Notes: generated by a model not told the origin, from the letters alone. 64,000 nucleotides of DNA from Clostridia bacterium (GCA_017513525.1 JAFXFC010000011.1:58469-122468); one strand, 5' to 3'; counted from the first letter of the stretch, positions 45,448-54,744 are shown. Numbers and translations: made by a program.

Positions 45448-46548
45448 ATGTCAAATGAAGTAAAACACCGTGAACCGTTGTTTCATATAGCAAAGCGTTC
45501 CTCTATTGTCTGGTGGAAAGCATGGCTTGTGCGTCTTGGTGCAATTGTTCTTGCTTTTTTCTTTTCCGCTGTTTTAACAGTGCTTCTTACGGGTGAAAAT
45601 CCTCTTGATGTTTTTTCAAGTCTTATTAAAGGTGCAATTGGCACCAACAGAAGAATATGGGTGCTTTTCCAGAACACTGCAATGCTTCTTTGTGTTGCCC
45701 TTGCCGTAACCCCCGCATTTAAGATGAAATTCTGGAACATAGGTGCTGAGGGCCAGGCTCTTATCGGCGCTATGGCAACAGCCGCCTGTATGATAAAGCT
45801 TACAGGTGTTCTTCCCGCACCGCTTCTCATTTTGGCAATGTTTGTTGCAAGTGTGGTTTCAGGTGCTGTGTGGGCTGTTATTCCTGCACTTTTCAAGGCA
45901 AAATGGAATACCAACGAAACACTTTTCACGCTTATGATGAACTATATCGCAATTCAGATAGTATCTTATTTCTCAGGTGAGTGGGCAGTTCCCAAGGGCT
46001 CGGGAAAGATAGGTATTATAAACGGTGACACGATGGAAGGCTGGCTTCCCGTTATCGGCGGAAAAAACTATCTTCTCAATATTCTTGTTGTTGCCGCTAT
46101 TACTGTCGGTATGTATATCTATCTCAAGTATTCAAAGCACGGATATGAAATAGCCGTTGTCGGTGAAAGTCAGAACACTGCAAGATATATAGGTATTAAT
46201 GTAAAAAAAGTTATTATCCGTACCATGATAATATCGGGTGCACTTTGCGGTGTTGCAGGCTTCCTTCTTGTTGCAGGCACAGACCACACAGTAACCCGTG
46301 ATACTATTGCAGGCAGAGGCTTTACTGCAATTATGGTATCATGGCTTGCAAAGTTCAATCCTCTTTATATGGTTCTCACCTCACTTCTGATTGTCTTTAT
46401 GGAAAGAGGCGCAATTCAGATATCCACCTCATGCGGTCTTAACAATTCATTCTCCGAAATTATAACAGGTATAATAATATTCTTTATAATCGGTTGTGAA
46501 TTCTTCCTTAATTATCAGATAAAATTCCGTGAAAAGGAGGGCAAATAA
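45448..46548 (+). CDS. Nucleoside ABC transporter permease 1
   Basis: This 366-residue membrane protein has about nine membrane segments and belongs to the BPD_transp_2 family (NupP/YufP type). It shows FKMKFWNIGAEGQALIGAMA and the coupling stretch AVVGESQNTARYIGINVKKV. It forms the channel with the next gene product. It starts 4 bp after the ATPase stop and ends directly at the next ATG. Confidence 0.92.
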   Translation: MSNEVKHREPLFHIAKRSSIVWWKAWLVRLGAIVLAFFFSAVLTVLLTGENPLDVFSSLIKGAIGTNRRIWVLFQNTAMLLCVALAVTPAFKMKFWNIGAEGQALIGAMATAACMIKLTGVLPAPLLILAMFVASVVSGAVWAVIPALFKAKWNTNETLFTLMMNYIAIQIVSYFSGEWAVPKGSGKIGIINGDTMEGWLPVIGGKNYLLNILVVAAITVGMYIYLKYSKHGYEIAVVGESQNTARYIGINVKKVIIRTMIISGALCGVAGFLLVAGTDHTVTRDTIAGRGFTAIMVSWLAKFNPLYMVLTSLLIVFMERGAIQISTSCGLNNSFSEIITGIIIFFIIGCEFFLNYQIKFREKEGK

Positions 46549-47532
46549 ATGATAGCAGCATTTATTCATCGTGCAGTAATGCAGGGTATCCCTCTGCTTT
46601 TCGGATCAACAGGTGAAATTATTACAGAAAAAGCCGGTCATCTTAACCTCGGTATTCCGGGTATCATGTATGTCGGCGGTATCTCAGGTGTTATCGGTGC
46701 TTTCTTTTATGAACAGTCCTTAAACGGAGCTCCTCTTAACGGATTTTTAGCCGTTATGATACCTCTTCTTTCTTCTCTTTTAGGTTCACTTCTCATGGGA
46801 CTTATCTACAGCTTCCTTACTGTAACGCTTCGTGCAAATCAGAATGTTACGGGTCTTGCACTTACCACCTTCGGTGTCGGTGTGGGTAACTTCTTCGGCG
46901 GTTCACTCATTAAGCTTGTAGATACTGATATGCCATCCATAACACTTACAAAAACAAGTGCATTTTTCAGTAAAACACTTCCGTTTGCAGATGAGCTCGG
47001 TTGGTTCGGTGAAGTTTTCCTTTCCTACAGCTTTCTTGCATATGCCGCAATAATCATTGCTCTTATTTCTTCATATGTGCTTAAGAAAACAAGAGTCGGA
47101 CTTAATATAAGAGCTATCGGTGAAAATCCTGCAACGGCAGATGCCGCAGGTATCAATGTTGAAAGATATAAGTATCTGTCAACTTGTATCGGCAGTATGA
47201 TAGCAGGTCTTGGCGGTCTTTACTATGTTATGGACTATGCTACGGGCATCTGGTCAAATGACGGTTTCGGTGACAGAGGCTGGCTCGCAATTGCTCTTGT
47301 TATTTTCGCAGTATGGCGTCCGAATATAAGCATTATAGGCTCTATTCTTTTCGGTGCACTTTTCATCGTTCACAACTATATCGAAAATCTCAGCATGAGC
47401 GATCAGGAGCTTTTCAAAATGGCTCCCTATGTTGTAACTCTTATTGTTCTTATTGCTATCAGTATGCGTGATAAGAAAGAAAATCAGCCCCCTGCCTCTC
47501 TTGGTATTTCATATTTCAGAGAAGACAGATAA
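46549..47532 (+). CDS. Nucleoside ABC transporter permease 2
   Basis: This 327-residue membrane protein of the same family (NupQ/YufQ type) starts near EIITEKAGHLNLGIPGIMYV and has the coupling stretch AIGENPATADAAGINVERYK. It is the partner permease. The GAGGGCAAATAAATG junction shows that its ribosome binding site lies in the end of the previous gene. A clear terminator follows, so this is the last gene of the xpt-BMP unit. Confidence 0.92.
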   Translation: MIAAFIHRAVMQGIPLLFGSTGEIITEKAGHLNLGIPGIMYVGGISGVIGAFFYEQSLNGAPLNGFLAVMIPLLSSLLGSLLMGLIYSFLTVTLRANQNVTGLALTTFGVGVGNFFGGSLIKLVDTDMPSITLTKTSAFFSKTLPFADELGWFGEVFLSYSFLAYAAIIIALISSYVLKKTRVGLNIRAIGENPATADAAGINVERYKYLSTCIGSMIAGLGGLYYVMDYATGIWSNDGFGDRGWLAIALVIFAVWRPNISIIGSILFGALFIVHNYIENLSMSDQELFKMAPYVVTLIVLIAISMRDKKENQPPASLGISYFREDR

Positions 47533-47539
47533 TATTATG

Positions 47540-47579
47540 CAGTTCGTACCGTTCTTTTCGGTGCGAACTGTTTGTTTTT
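47540..47579 (+). terminator. Rho-independent terminator of the nucleoside transporter unit
   Basis: CAGTTCGTACCG pairs with CGGTGCGAACTG (47540-47570) and is followed by TTTGTTTTT. Confidence 0.85.
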
Positions 47580-47602
47580 ATATGTTTTTGGTTAAATTCG
47601 TG

Positions 47603-47631
47603 TTGATATTTAAGCATTTTTGTGATATTAT
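47603..47631 (+). promoter_or_regulatory. Promoter before the DUF5696-like gene
   Basis: TTGATA (47603-47608) and TATTAT (47626-47631) are separated by 17 bases. Confidence 0.65.
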
Positions 47632-47662
47632 AAATCTATCTGTTTTTGATTAGGAGTTATTA

Positions 47663-49783
47663 ATGTATTCACATAAAAAACTTATAAATGCAATTATTGC
47701 ACTTATAGCTTTATTTGTTCTTGTTATCACATCAGGCTGTATTGCCGCGGGGCTTTTGCAAAAAGCCGATATCACATCGATTATCAATTACAACGGTACA
47801 GGTGATGAAACAAGAGTTCTTGAAAAAAGAGCTGAAACCAAGGTTTTGTCGTCAGAAAAGACAGAGCTTTATGTAGATAAGAAAAACGGCGGTATTTCAG
47901 TTTATGACAGAGTATCGCAAAAGTCATGGAATTCTTTGCCGTCTTTTCAGAATTCTTTTGCATCGAATTTTACAGTAACGGTTTTATACGGAAATGAGCT
48001 TCATATTCTCGATACCTCAGGCAGCCTTGCCGAAGAAGATGTGACATACGCCGTTGACGGAGATACCTTAGAAGTTATTTATAACCTGAAAGCAAAGGAT
48101 ATTTCACTGCAACTTCCCGTTCTGTTTTCGTTAAAAGGCGGATATCTTGAGGTTTCTGTTAATGTTCGCGATTGTGTATTAAGCGAAGGCGCAAGACTTA
48201 TTTCAATTGCATTTTTGCCGTATCTCGGTGCCGTAAGATATGATTCGAACAGTTCGGATTTAGAAGTATTAGGGGATTATTATCTTGTGCCCGACGGTCC
48301 CGGTGCTACAATGCGGACCGCAATTGAAAATGAAGTGACAAGCAGTGTATTTTCTGTTTACGGAAAAGATTATTATGAAGAGAGTATTCCGGCTTCAATC
48401 GGTGCTTACGGAGTAAAATTCGGTAATTCCGCTCTTGCTGTAACTGTAACAGCGGGTGCAGAGAACTCTCTTATTAAGGTTTTCCGTTCCAATGCAGATG
48501 AAAAGGAAATAAACAGAATTTACCCGGAGTTTATCATAACTGACCTCAGCGGAGAAAACGGTAAAGTAAATATCAGCAAAAACAGCTTCGACGGTAAATT
48601 TACCGTGGTATATGAAACTCTTTCAGGGGATAGTGCCGATTATATCGGCATGGCTGTTTCCTCACGTCAGGCACTTATAAATGCAAGGCTTATGACAGAT
48701 GAAACGGCTGAAAGTGAATATCCTCTGTTCGTATCTGTTATAGGAAGTGCTGACGGTTCAAATGACGGTACAGCAACATCTTTTCAGCAGGCTGAAAATC
48801 TTTTAAGCATATTAAAGGGTAAAGGCATCAATGAAATAAATATGATCCTTGAAGGCTTTTTCGCAGGAGGCCTTAATGAAAGCTCCGCAGGTAATTTCAA
48901 GCCTTTACGAAAGCTCGGAGGCGCACAGGATCTTGAGGCTCTTACTTCTTATGCTGCAATGCAGCAGCTGAATGTTTTTTCTGCATTTGAGCTTCTGAGT
49001 ACAAGAGGAAGTGTTTCTGCCGCAAAAGATATCTTTGGTAAGAACAAGGAATATATTCGTTCAAATCCTTTGTATCCGTATATAGGACGGGAGAGCTTCA
49101 ACAGAAAATATTCTTCCGGTTCAAAAGTGTCCTCTTCGTTTTTATCGGCTCTCGAAGCGGTTAGTGATTTTGCTTTTTCTGGTCTTCTCGTCCTCGGAAG
49201 TGATGTTTCCTGTATTTCTGATTTTTCTTCCGAAAATGCGGGTGTTTCCGATTATTCCCAAAATCTTATTTCCAATCTTTCTGCTTCAAGCACTAAAACG
49301 CGGTTGATGCTTGAAGGAGCAAATATCAATATTGTGAAGTATGCAGATTATCTGAAGGGAATTTCTTTATCTACCGTTATTCCCGAAAGCGGAGAATATT
49401 CGGCAGTACCTTTTGTGCCCGCAGTGCTTCATTCTTCCTGTATTTATGCAGGTGAATCTGCCAATACTTCTCCTGTTCCGAGATTAGTTCTATTAAAAAG
49501 TGTGGAATACGGCGCAGTGCCTTATTATACATGGGTAGCTTCTTCAAAATCGGATAAGTATTATGAATTGACCTTAAATGATGCAGTAGATTTTTATCTT
49601 GAAGCAAAAGAAGAGCTGGGTAATCTTTCTGTGAAGCGTATAACAGATCATTATTTACATGAGAGCGGTGTTTACTGCACGGTCTATGACGGCGGAACTA
49701 AAGTTTATGTAAACTATAATAACTATTCTGTTTTAATCGGAGAAGTGGCTGTTATGCCATATGATTATTTAAGAATAGGCTAA
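47663..49783 (+). CDS. Membrane-anchored extracytoplasmic protein, DUF5696-like
   Basis: This encodes 706 residues. The N-terminus has a hydrophobic segment (about 10-26) ending TSGCIAAG, a possible lipobox, so the protein is either lipid-anchored or tail-anchored outside the membrane. The start of the mature part (TELYVDKKNGGISVYDRVSQ, then KSWNSLP) and the later LVPDGPGATM resemble DUF5696 proteins, which are large, often linked to carbohydrate transport, and of unknown activity. A possible TIM-barrel-like middle region begins near residue 350. AGGAG lies before the ATG. It is followed after 8 bp by the DUF4364 gene. The family call is from memory. Confidence 0.7.
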   Translation: MYSHKKLINAIIALIALFVLVITSGCIAAGLLQKADITSIINYNGTGDETRVLEKRAETKVLSSEKTELYVDKKNGGISVYDRVSQKSWNSLPSFQNSFASNFTVTVLYGNELHILDTSGSLAEEDVTYAVDGDTLEVIYNLKAKDISLQLPVLFSLKGGYLEVSVNVRDCVLSEGARLISIAFLPYLGAVRYDSNSSDLEVLGDYYLVPDGPGATMRTAIENEVTSSVFSVYGKDYYEESIPASIGAYGVKFGNSALAVTVTAGAENSLIKVFRSNADEKEINRIYPEFIITDLSGENGKVNISKNSFDGKFTVVYETLSGDSADYIGMAVSSRQALINARLMTDETAESEYPLFVSVIGSADGSNDGTATSFQQAENLLSILKGKGINEINMILEGFFAGGLNESSAGNFKPLRKLGGAQDLEALTSYAAMQQLNVFSAFELLSTRGSVSAAKDIFGKNKEYIRSNPLYPYIGRESFNRKYSSGSKVSSSFLSALEAVSDFAFSGLLVLGSDVSCISDFSSENAGVSDYSQNLISNLSASSTKTRLMLEGANINIVKYADYLKGISLSTVIPESGEYSAVPFVPAVLHSSCIYAGESANTSPVPRLVLLKSVEYGAVPYYTWVASSKSDKYYELTLNDAVDFYLEAKEELGNLSVKRITDHYLHESGVYCTVYDGGTKVYVNYNNYSVLIGEVAVMPYDYLRIG

Positions 49784-49791
49784 GGAGTATT

Positions 49792-50349
49792 ATGACAAAC
49801 GATCACGATGCTATGACTCAGGATGTAGGTGTTGGCGGTATCCGTTCAAAATACGGCATCAGAGTCCTACTATGCTATATATTAAAAAATGTTAACAGTA
49901 CGGTTTCCCGTACTGCTTTCAGTGAGATACTTACAGGTACGGAGCTTGTAAATTTCTTTGAAATAAATCCTGCTCTTGATTCGCTGAAAGAAAACGGACT
50001 TGCAGTCCTTATCGAAAAAGATGATGACGATTATTTTGAAATAACTCCCGAGGGAATTTCTGTTGCAGAAAAATTGCAGACGGATATTCCGCTTGTTGCA
50101 AGAGAGAAGGCACTTTCTGTTGCTTTTTCGGTAGTCGCCCGCGAAAGACTCAAGGGAACGGTGGATTATAAAATCGAGAAAAAAGAAAACGGTTACACTG
50201 TTACTCTTACCGTTACCGACGGCGACGAAATAATGATGCAGACAAAGCTTTATGCGGCAGATTATCTGCAGGCACAGCTTGTAGGTGAAAACTTTATGAA
50301 AGATCCTAAAAAATTATATTCGGGAATTATAGATGCCCTGACTGTTTGA
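49792..50349 (+). CDS. DUF4364 family protein
   Basis: This 185-residue protein has a winged-helix-like N-terminal half (KYGIRVLLCYILKNVNSTVS, then ALDSLKENGLAVL) and an alpha/beta C-terminal half. It fits the DUF4364 family of Firmicutes, thought to be regulators but not characterised. AAGGAG lies before the ATG. It lies between the DUF5696-like gene and phoH and may be cotranscribed with both. Confidence 0.8.
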   Translation: MTNDHDAMTQDVGVGGIRSKYGIRVLLCYILKNVNSTVSRTAFSEILTGTELVNFFEINPALDSLKENGLAVLIEKDDDDYFEITPEGISVAEKLQTDIPLVAREKALSVAFSVVARERLKGTVDYKIEKKENGYTVTLTVTDGDEIMMQTKLYAADYLQAQLVGENFMKDPKKLYSGIIDALTV

Positions 50350-50358
50350 GGTAAATGT

Positions 50359-51315
50359 ATGTATGAACAGATAATAAATATAGACAGAATGGAACAGGCT
50401 GTAAGTCTTTTCGGTAGTTTTGATGAAAATATCAAAATGATAGAAAATGAATACGGCGTTGAAATAATAAACCGAGGCGGTGTCATAAAAGTCAGCGGTG
50501 AAGATGTTGATGTGGCAAAAGCCGTAAAAGCAATTCAGGGGCTTATAATGCTTATTAATAAAGGTGAGCAGCTTACAGAACAGAATGTAAGATATTGTAT
50601 ATCCCTTGTAAATGAAGGAAACGATGATAAGCTTCCTTCTATTGCATCAGACTGTATTTGTATTACGACATCGGGAAAGCCCGTAAAGCCAAAGACCTTG
50701 GGACAGAAAAAATATGTTGAAACAATAAATAAGAATACTATTGTTTTCGGTGTAGGCCCTGCAGGTACAGGTAAGACCTACCTTGCAGTTGCAATGGCGG
50801 TAAAGGCTTTCAGGGCAAAGGAAGTCAACAGAATTATTCTCACCCGTCCTGCGGTTGAAGCAGGCGAAAAGCTCGGCTTTTTGCCGGGTGACCTTCAGCA
50901 GAAGGTTGATCCTTATTTAAGACCTCTTTACGATGCGCTTTTTGATATGCTGGGAGCCGATAATTTTCAGAAATACCATGAAAAGGGCAGTATTGAAGTA
51001 GCGCCGCTCGCTTATATGCGAGGCAGGACTCTTGATGACAGCTTCATAATTCTTGACGAAGCACAGAACACAACACCCGAACAGATGAAAATGTTTTTGA
51101 CAAGACTGGGATTTAATTCTAAAATAGTAGTAACGGGTGATGTGACTCAGATAGACCTTCCCGACGGAAAAAAATCTGGACTTAAGGAAGCCGTTAAAAT
51201 ATTAAAGGGTATTGAAGATATTGAAACTGTCCGTTTTTCTGAAAAGGATGTTGTCCGTCACAGACTTGTGCAGGATATAATAAAAGCCTATGAAAAAGGC
51301 GATAAAAAGCAGTGA
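50359..51315 (+). CDS. phoH: PhoH-like ATPase
   Basis: This 318-residue protein has an N-terminal KH-like part and a C-terminal P-loop domain. Walker A is GPAGTGKTYLAVAMA, near residue 133. Walker B is FIILDEAQNTTPEQ, followed by VVTGDVTQIDLP. The ATPase is linked to RNA metabolism and is commonly encoded next to ybeY, as here. The ATG is 9 bp after the DUF4364 stop. Confidence 0.95.
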   Translation: MYEQIINIDRMEQAVSLFGSFDENIKMIENEYGVEIINRGGVIKVSGEDVDVAKAVKAIQGLIMLINKGEQLTEQNVRYCISLVNEGNDDKLPSIASDCICITTSGKPVKPKTLGQKKYVETINKNTIVFGVGPAGTGKTYLAVAMAVKAFRAKEVNRIILTRPAVEAGEKLGFLPGDLQQKVDPYLRPLYDALFDMLGADNFQKYHEKGSIEVAPLAYMRGRTLDDSFIILDEAQNTTPEQMKMFLTRLGFNSKIVVTGDVTQIDLPDGKKSGLKEAVKILKGIEDIETVRFSEKDVVRHRLVQDIIKAYEKGDKKQ

Positions 51316-51350
51316 TTTTAAGTTTGTAAATCGTGAAAGGAGATTATTAT

Positions 51351-51857
51351 ATGGTAAACAAAATTAAAGTAATCATCACAAACGATCAGAATACCGTAAA
51401 AGTTCCCTCAGGTGTGCGCCTTCTTATAAGACGCTGCTGTAATGCAGTTCTTTTAATGGAAGGCTTCAACGATTCGGCTGAGATAAGCGTGCGTTTCGTT
51501 GATAATGAACAGATAAGAGAGCTCAATTCTCAGTACAGAAATATTGATAAGGAAACCGATGTTTTATCCTTCCCCTTGGGTGAAAACGGAGAATATGACC
51601 GCAATCCCGGAACGGGGGCATCTCTTCTCGGTGATATAGTAATTTCCATGCAGAAGGCCATGGAGCAGGCAGAAGAATACGGACATTCTCTTGACAGAGA
51701 AGTTGCATTCCTTACGGTTCATTCAATGCTTCATCTTTTGGGATATGACCATGTTGACGGCGGTATGGAAGCTGTCAGAATGAGAGAGAAGGAAGAAACT
51801 GTACTTACACAGCTGGGTCTTAAGAGAAACGGCAGCTATTATCTTGATGAGGAATAA
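51351..51857 (+). CDS. ybeY: Endoribonuclease YbeY
   Basis: This 168-residue zinc protein matures the 3' end of 16S rRNA and takes part in ribosome quality control. The metal motif HSMLHLLGYDH lies near residues 124-134, and the typical NSQYRNIDKETDVLSFP precedes it. AAAGGAG lies before the ATG at 51351. It sits directly between phoH and era; the dgkA and cdd genes often found here in Firmicutes are absent. Confidence 0.96.
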   Translation: MVNKIKVIITNDQNTVKVPSGVRLLIRRCCNAVLLMEGFNDSAEISVRFVDNEQIRELNSQYRNIDKETDVLSFPLGENGEYDRNPGTGASLLGDIVISMQKAMEQAEEYGHSLDREVAFLTVHSMLHLLGYDHVDGGMEAVRMREKEETVLTQLGLKRNGSYYLDEE

Positions 51858-51861
51858 TAAT

Positions 51862-52755
51862 ATGACAGAACAAAAGACCGCATTTATTGCTATAGTCGGC
51901 TGTCCCAATGTGGGAAAATCCTCTATACTTAACAGACTTCTCGGAGAAAAGATAGCAATCGTATCACCCAAGCCTCAGACAACAAGAACCAGAATTATGG
52001 GTGTTCTGACAGATAATGAAACTCAGCTTGTTTTTACCGATACTCCGGGTTATCACAAGCCCAAAACAAAGCTCGGCGAAAAAATGATAAAGGCTGTAGG
52101 CGAGGGAATTCATGATGTCGATGCCAGTCTTTTAGTGGTAGAATCAAAAGGTGAAATAAGAGAAGAAGAATTAACTCTTATAAAGAAAATTAAATCTGCT
52201 GATATTCCCGCTGTTCTTGCTATAAATAAGGTAGATACAATAGAAAATAAAGAGGAGCTTCTCTCAAGAATACTTGAGTTTTCAAAGCTTTATGATTTTA
52301 AGACAATAGTGCCTGTTTCCGCTCTTGACGGCAACGGACTCGGTGAGCTGCTGAATGAACTCAAAGCTCTCGCTTTCCCGTCACAGCATTTGTTCCCCGA
52401 TGATACATTGACAGATCAGCCTGAAAAGGTTATTGCAGCAGAATATATAAGAGAAAAAATACTTAAATTTACCGATAAGGAAATTCCTCACGGCACGGCA
52501 GTAGCAATTGAACGCTTCAAGGAGAGAGAAGACAGTGATATTCTTGACATTGATGCGACTATCTATTGCGAAAAGGAAAGTCACAAGGGAATTATAATCG
52601 GCAAAAACGGCGCTATGCTTAAAAGAATATCAACAAGAGCCCGTATGGATATGGAAAAATTCTTTGACTGCAAGGTTAATCTCAAATGCTGGGTCAAGGT
52701 CAAAGAGGATTGGCGTAACCGAGAGGGACTAATTCATAATTTCGGATTGGATTAA
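51862..52755 (+). CDS. era: GTPase Era
   Basis: This 297-residue GTPase helps 30S ribosome assembly. G1 is GCPNVGKSS (near residue 13), G3 is DTPG and G4 is NKVD. The C-terminal KH domain contains KESHKGIIIGKNGAMLKRI, which binds the 3' end of 16S rRNA. The ATG at 51862 follows GAGGAA. The stop overlaps the recO start by one base. Confidence 0.97.
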   Translation: MTEQKTAFIAIVGCPNVGKSSILNRLLGEKIAIVSPKPQTTRTRIMGVLTDNETQLVFTDTPGYHKPKTKLGEKMIKAVGEGIHDVDASLLVVESKGEIREEELTLIKKIKSADIPAVLAINKVDTIENKEELLSRILEFSKLYDFKTIVPVSALDGNGLGELLNELKALAFPSQHLFPDDTLTDQPEKVIAAEYIREKILKFTDKEIPHGTAVAIERFKEREDSDILDIDATIYCEKESHKGIIIGKNGAMLKRISTRARMDMEKFFDCKVNLKCWVKVKEDWRNREGLIHNFGLD

Positions 52756-53501
52756 TGGAAAAGTTTACAATTGACGGAATCGTAATAAGAACATCTGTTA
52801 CGGGAGAAGCCGACAGAATAGCCTGGGTACTTACCCGTGACAGGGGAATAATAAGGGCGTTCGCCAAAGGGGCAAGAGGCACTAAAAGCCGCTTGCACGG
52901 CGGAACGTCCCTTTTTGCATACTGCAATTTCAGTTTTACTGAAAAAAATAATGCATATAATATCAGTGAAGCACAAGTAAAAGAAGTGTTCTTTGATTTA
53001 AGAAAAAGCATGGAAACTCTGACACTTGCCCAGTATTTCTGTGAAGTAATTGCTAAAGCAATTCCCGAAAAATGCTATGAAGAGGTTTATCTCAGACTTC
53101 TTCTGAACTCTTTGCATTTACTTTGTAAGAGCGATAAACACGAATTGCTGATAAAATCGGTATTTGAATTACGCCTTGTTTCTGTAGCAGGTTATATGCC
53201 GTCTGTAGTTGCATGTGAAAACTGCGGTGAATATCTTACCGATATTATGTATTTTAACTGTCAGACCGGTGAGCTTTTTTGCAGCAGCTGCGGAAAGCAG
53301 CATTTACTTCCTGCTGTTCCGTCTTCAGTTGTTTCTGCAATGCGGCATATCTGTTTTTCGGATTTTTCAAAGATATTTTCTTTTGAACTGCCCGAAGATA
53401 TGCTTTTACTTCTGAACAGACTGACAGAAAATTATCTTCGTTCTGCCTTAGGGCAGGAGTTTAAGCTATTAAGCTATCTTTCGGAAATAAATAAATATTA
53501 A
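52755..53501 (+). CDS. recO: DNA repair protein RecO
   Basis: This 248-residue protein loads RecA with RecR in recombination repair. It has the N-terminal OB-fold (TIDGIVIRTSVTGEADRIA, then GIIRAFAKGARG) and a zinc motif of the family, CENCGEYL then CSSCGKQ, near residues 154-180. It overlaps the era stop by one base (TAATGG), a usual arrangement. Confidence 0.95.
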   Translation: MEKFTIDGIVIRTSVTGEADRIAWVLTRDRGIIRAFAKGARGTKSRLHGGTSLFAYCNFSFTEKNNAYNISEAQVKEVFFDLRKSMETLTLAQYFCEVIAKAIPEKCYEEVYLRLLLNSLHLLCKSDKHELLIKSVFELRLVSVAGYMPSVVACENCGEYLTDIMYFNCQTGELFCSSCGKQHLLPAVPSSVVSAMRHICFSDFSKIFSFELPEDMLLLLNRLTENYLRSALGQEFKLLSYLSEINKY

Positions 53502-53504
53502 AAA

Positions 53505-53554
53505 TTAGAATAATTTTAAATTCCTCTTGACTTTTATATTTAGAATGATTATAA
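53505..53554 (+). promoter_or_regulatory. Two Per-box-like operators before the PerR homologue
   Basis: The Bacillus Per box is TTATAATnATTATAA. TTAGAATGATTATAA (53540-53554) matches at all but one position and overlaps the -10 box. TTAGAATAATTTTAA (53505-53519) has two mismatches. A third TTAGAAT occurs at 53560. The site suggests autorepression by the regulator. Confidence 0.75.
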
Positions 53555-53555
53555 T
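53527..53555 (+). promoter_or_regulatory. Promoter of the PerR-rubrerythrin unit
   Basis: TTGACT (53527-53532) and TATAAT (53550-53555) are separated by 17 bases; the -10 box lies inside the better Per box. Confidence 0.8.
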
Positions 53556-53596
53556 TAATTTAGAATCAATCAAAAAAAATAAGGAGGAGGAACTAT

Positions 53597-53956
53597 ATGA
53601 CAAAGCAAAGAGCAGCAATTATCAAGGTTATGCGTGAAAATTGCGGACATTTTACTGCTGAAGAGATTTTTTTATTGGCTCAGAAGGAATATCCCTCAAT
53701 AGTTCGTGCTACAATATATAATAATCTGAACAGTATGGTCGAAGAAGGCTTGGTCAGAAGGATCTGTCAGTCAGGTCAGTCTGACAGATTCGACAGGAAC
53801 CCGATACCTCATGAGCATATAATCTGTACTTCATGCGGAAATGTTGTGGATGTGAATCTTCCCGATTTCAAAGAACGGCTAAGCGATGAACTCGGCTGTG
53901 AGGTTGAAGATTATGAGCTGGTTATCCATTGTAAATGTCCTGATTGCAGGCTTTAA
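53597..53956 (+). CDS. perR: Fur-family regulator, PerR type
   Basis: This 119-residue Fur-family repressor has a winged-helix N-terminal half (MTKQRAAIIKVMREN, then ATIYNNLNSMVEEGLV) and a C-terminal metal domain. The structural zinc site shows CTSCG and CKCPDC, and HEHIICTSC supplies further ligands. The Asp in RFDRNPIPHEH corresponds to the PerR-type regulatory metal site. The Per-box-like operators before it and the rubrerythrin gene after it fit PerR, which senses peroxide by metal-catalysed oxidation of His. It is shorter than most PerR proteins at the N-terminus. GGAGGAGG lies before the ATG. Confidence 0.85.
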   Translation: MTKQRAAIIKVMRENCGHFTAEEIFLLAQKEYPSIVRATIYNNLNSMVEEGLVRRICQSGQSDRFDRNPIPHEHIICTSCGNVVDVNLPDFKERLSDELGCEVEDYELVIHCKCPDCRL

Positions 53957-53995
53957 TGAATAAAATTATAAAAAAATATATTCGGAGGTAAGACT

Positions 53996-54529
53996 ATGGA
54001 ACTCAAAGGAACAAAAACTGAAAAGAACTTAATGGAAGCTTTTGCCGGCGAAAGCCAGGCAAGAAATAAGTATACTTATTTTGCTTCTGTTGCAAAAAAG
54101 GAAGGCTATGAACAGATAGCAGCTATTTTCCTTAAGACTGCAGAAAATGAAAAAGAGCATGCAAAGCTTTGGTTCAAGGCACTCGGTGAGCTTGGTGATA
54201 CCGCTCAGAATCTTGCAGCTGCAGCAGCAGGCGAAAACTACGAATGGACAGATATGTATGACCGTTTCGCAAAGGATGCAGAAGAAGAAGGCTTCACAAA
54301 GCTGGCATACCAGTTCCGTGAGGTAGCAAAAATCGAAAAGAGCCATGAAGAAAGATACAGAAAGCTTCTTTCAAATGTAGAAATGCAGGAAGTTTTCGCT
54401 AAAGCAGAAGAAACAATGTGGGAATGCCGCAACTGCGGACATCTCGTAATGGGCAAAAAAGCTCCCGGAATGTGCCCCGTATGCGCACATCCTCAGAGCT
54501 TCTTTGAAGTAAGAGAAGAAAACTATTGA
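53996..54529 (+). CDS. rbr: Rubrerythrin
   Basis: This 177-residue protein reduces hydrogen peroxide in anaerobes. The N-terminal four-helix part carries the di-iron ligands in [18 protein letters not shown] and [10 protein letters not shown]. The C-terminal rubredoxin-like domain has CRNCGH and CPVCAHPQ for one iron. CGGAGG lies before the ATG. It is 39 bp after the PerR-type gene and is followed by a strong terminator, so the two form one unit. Confidence 0.96.
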   Translation: MELKGTKTEKNLMEAFAGESQARNKYTYFASVAKKEGYEQIAAIFLKTAENEKEHAKLWFKALGELGDTAQNLAAAAAGENYEWTDMYDRFAKDAEEEGFTKLAYQFREVAKIEKSHEERYRKLLSNVEMQEVFAKAEETMWECRNCGHLVMGKKAPGMCPVCAHPQSFFEVREENY

Positions 54530-54553
54530 TCAAAATTTAATAAAAGAGCTCAG

Positions 54554-54592
54554 CTCCCTGACAGTTCAGGCTGTCAGGGAGTATTTTTTTGT
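54554..54592 (+). terminator. Rho-independent terminator after rubrerythrin
   Basis: CTCCCTGACAG pairs with CTGTCAGGGAG (54554-54581), followed by TATTTTTTT. Confidence 0.9.
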
Positions 54593-54645
54593 TTTTTTAT
54601 GATAGAAAAGAATTCCCAGAATATGGAAAAAGTTTCATAAAATAC

Positions 54646-54674
54646 TTGCAATTTGTCTTTTGTTATGTTAATAT
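54646..54674 (+). promoter_or_regulatory. Promoter of the Spo0A homologue
   Basis: TTGCAA (54646-54651) and TAATAT (54669-54674) are separated by 17 bases. Confidence 0.6.
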
Positions 54675-54744
54675 ATGGAAGAAATAGGAAAAAATAACAT
54701 TTTTAAGGTTATTATTCCGATAAGACGAAAGGAAATGTTTACAA

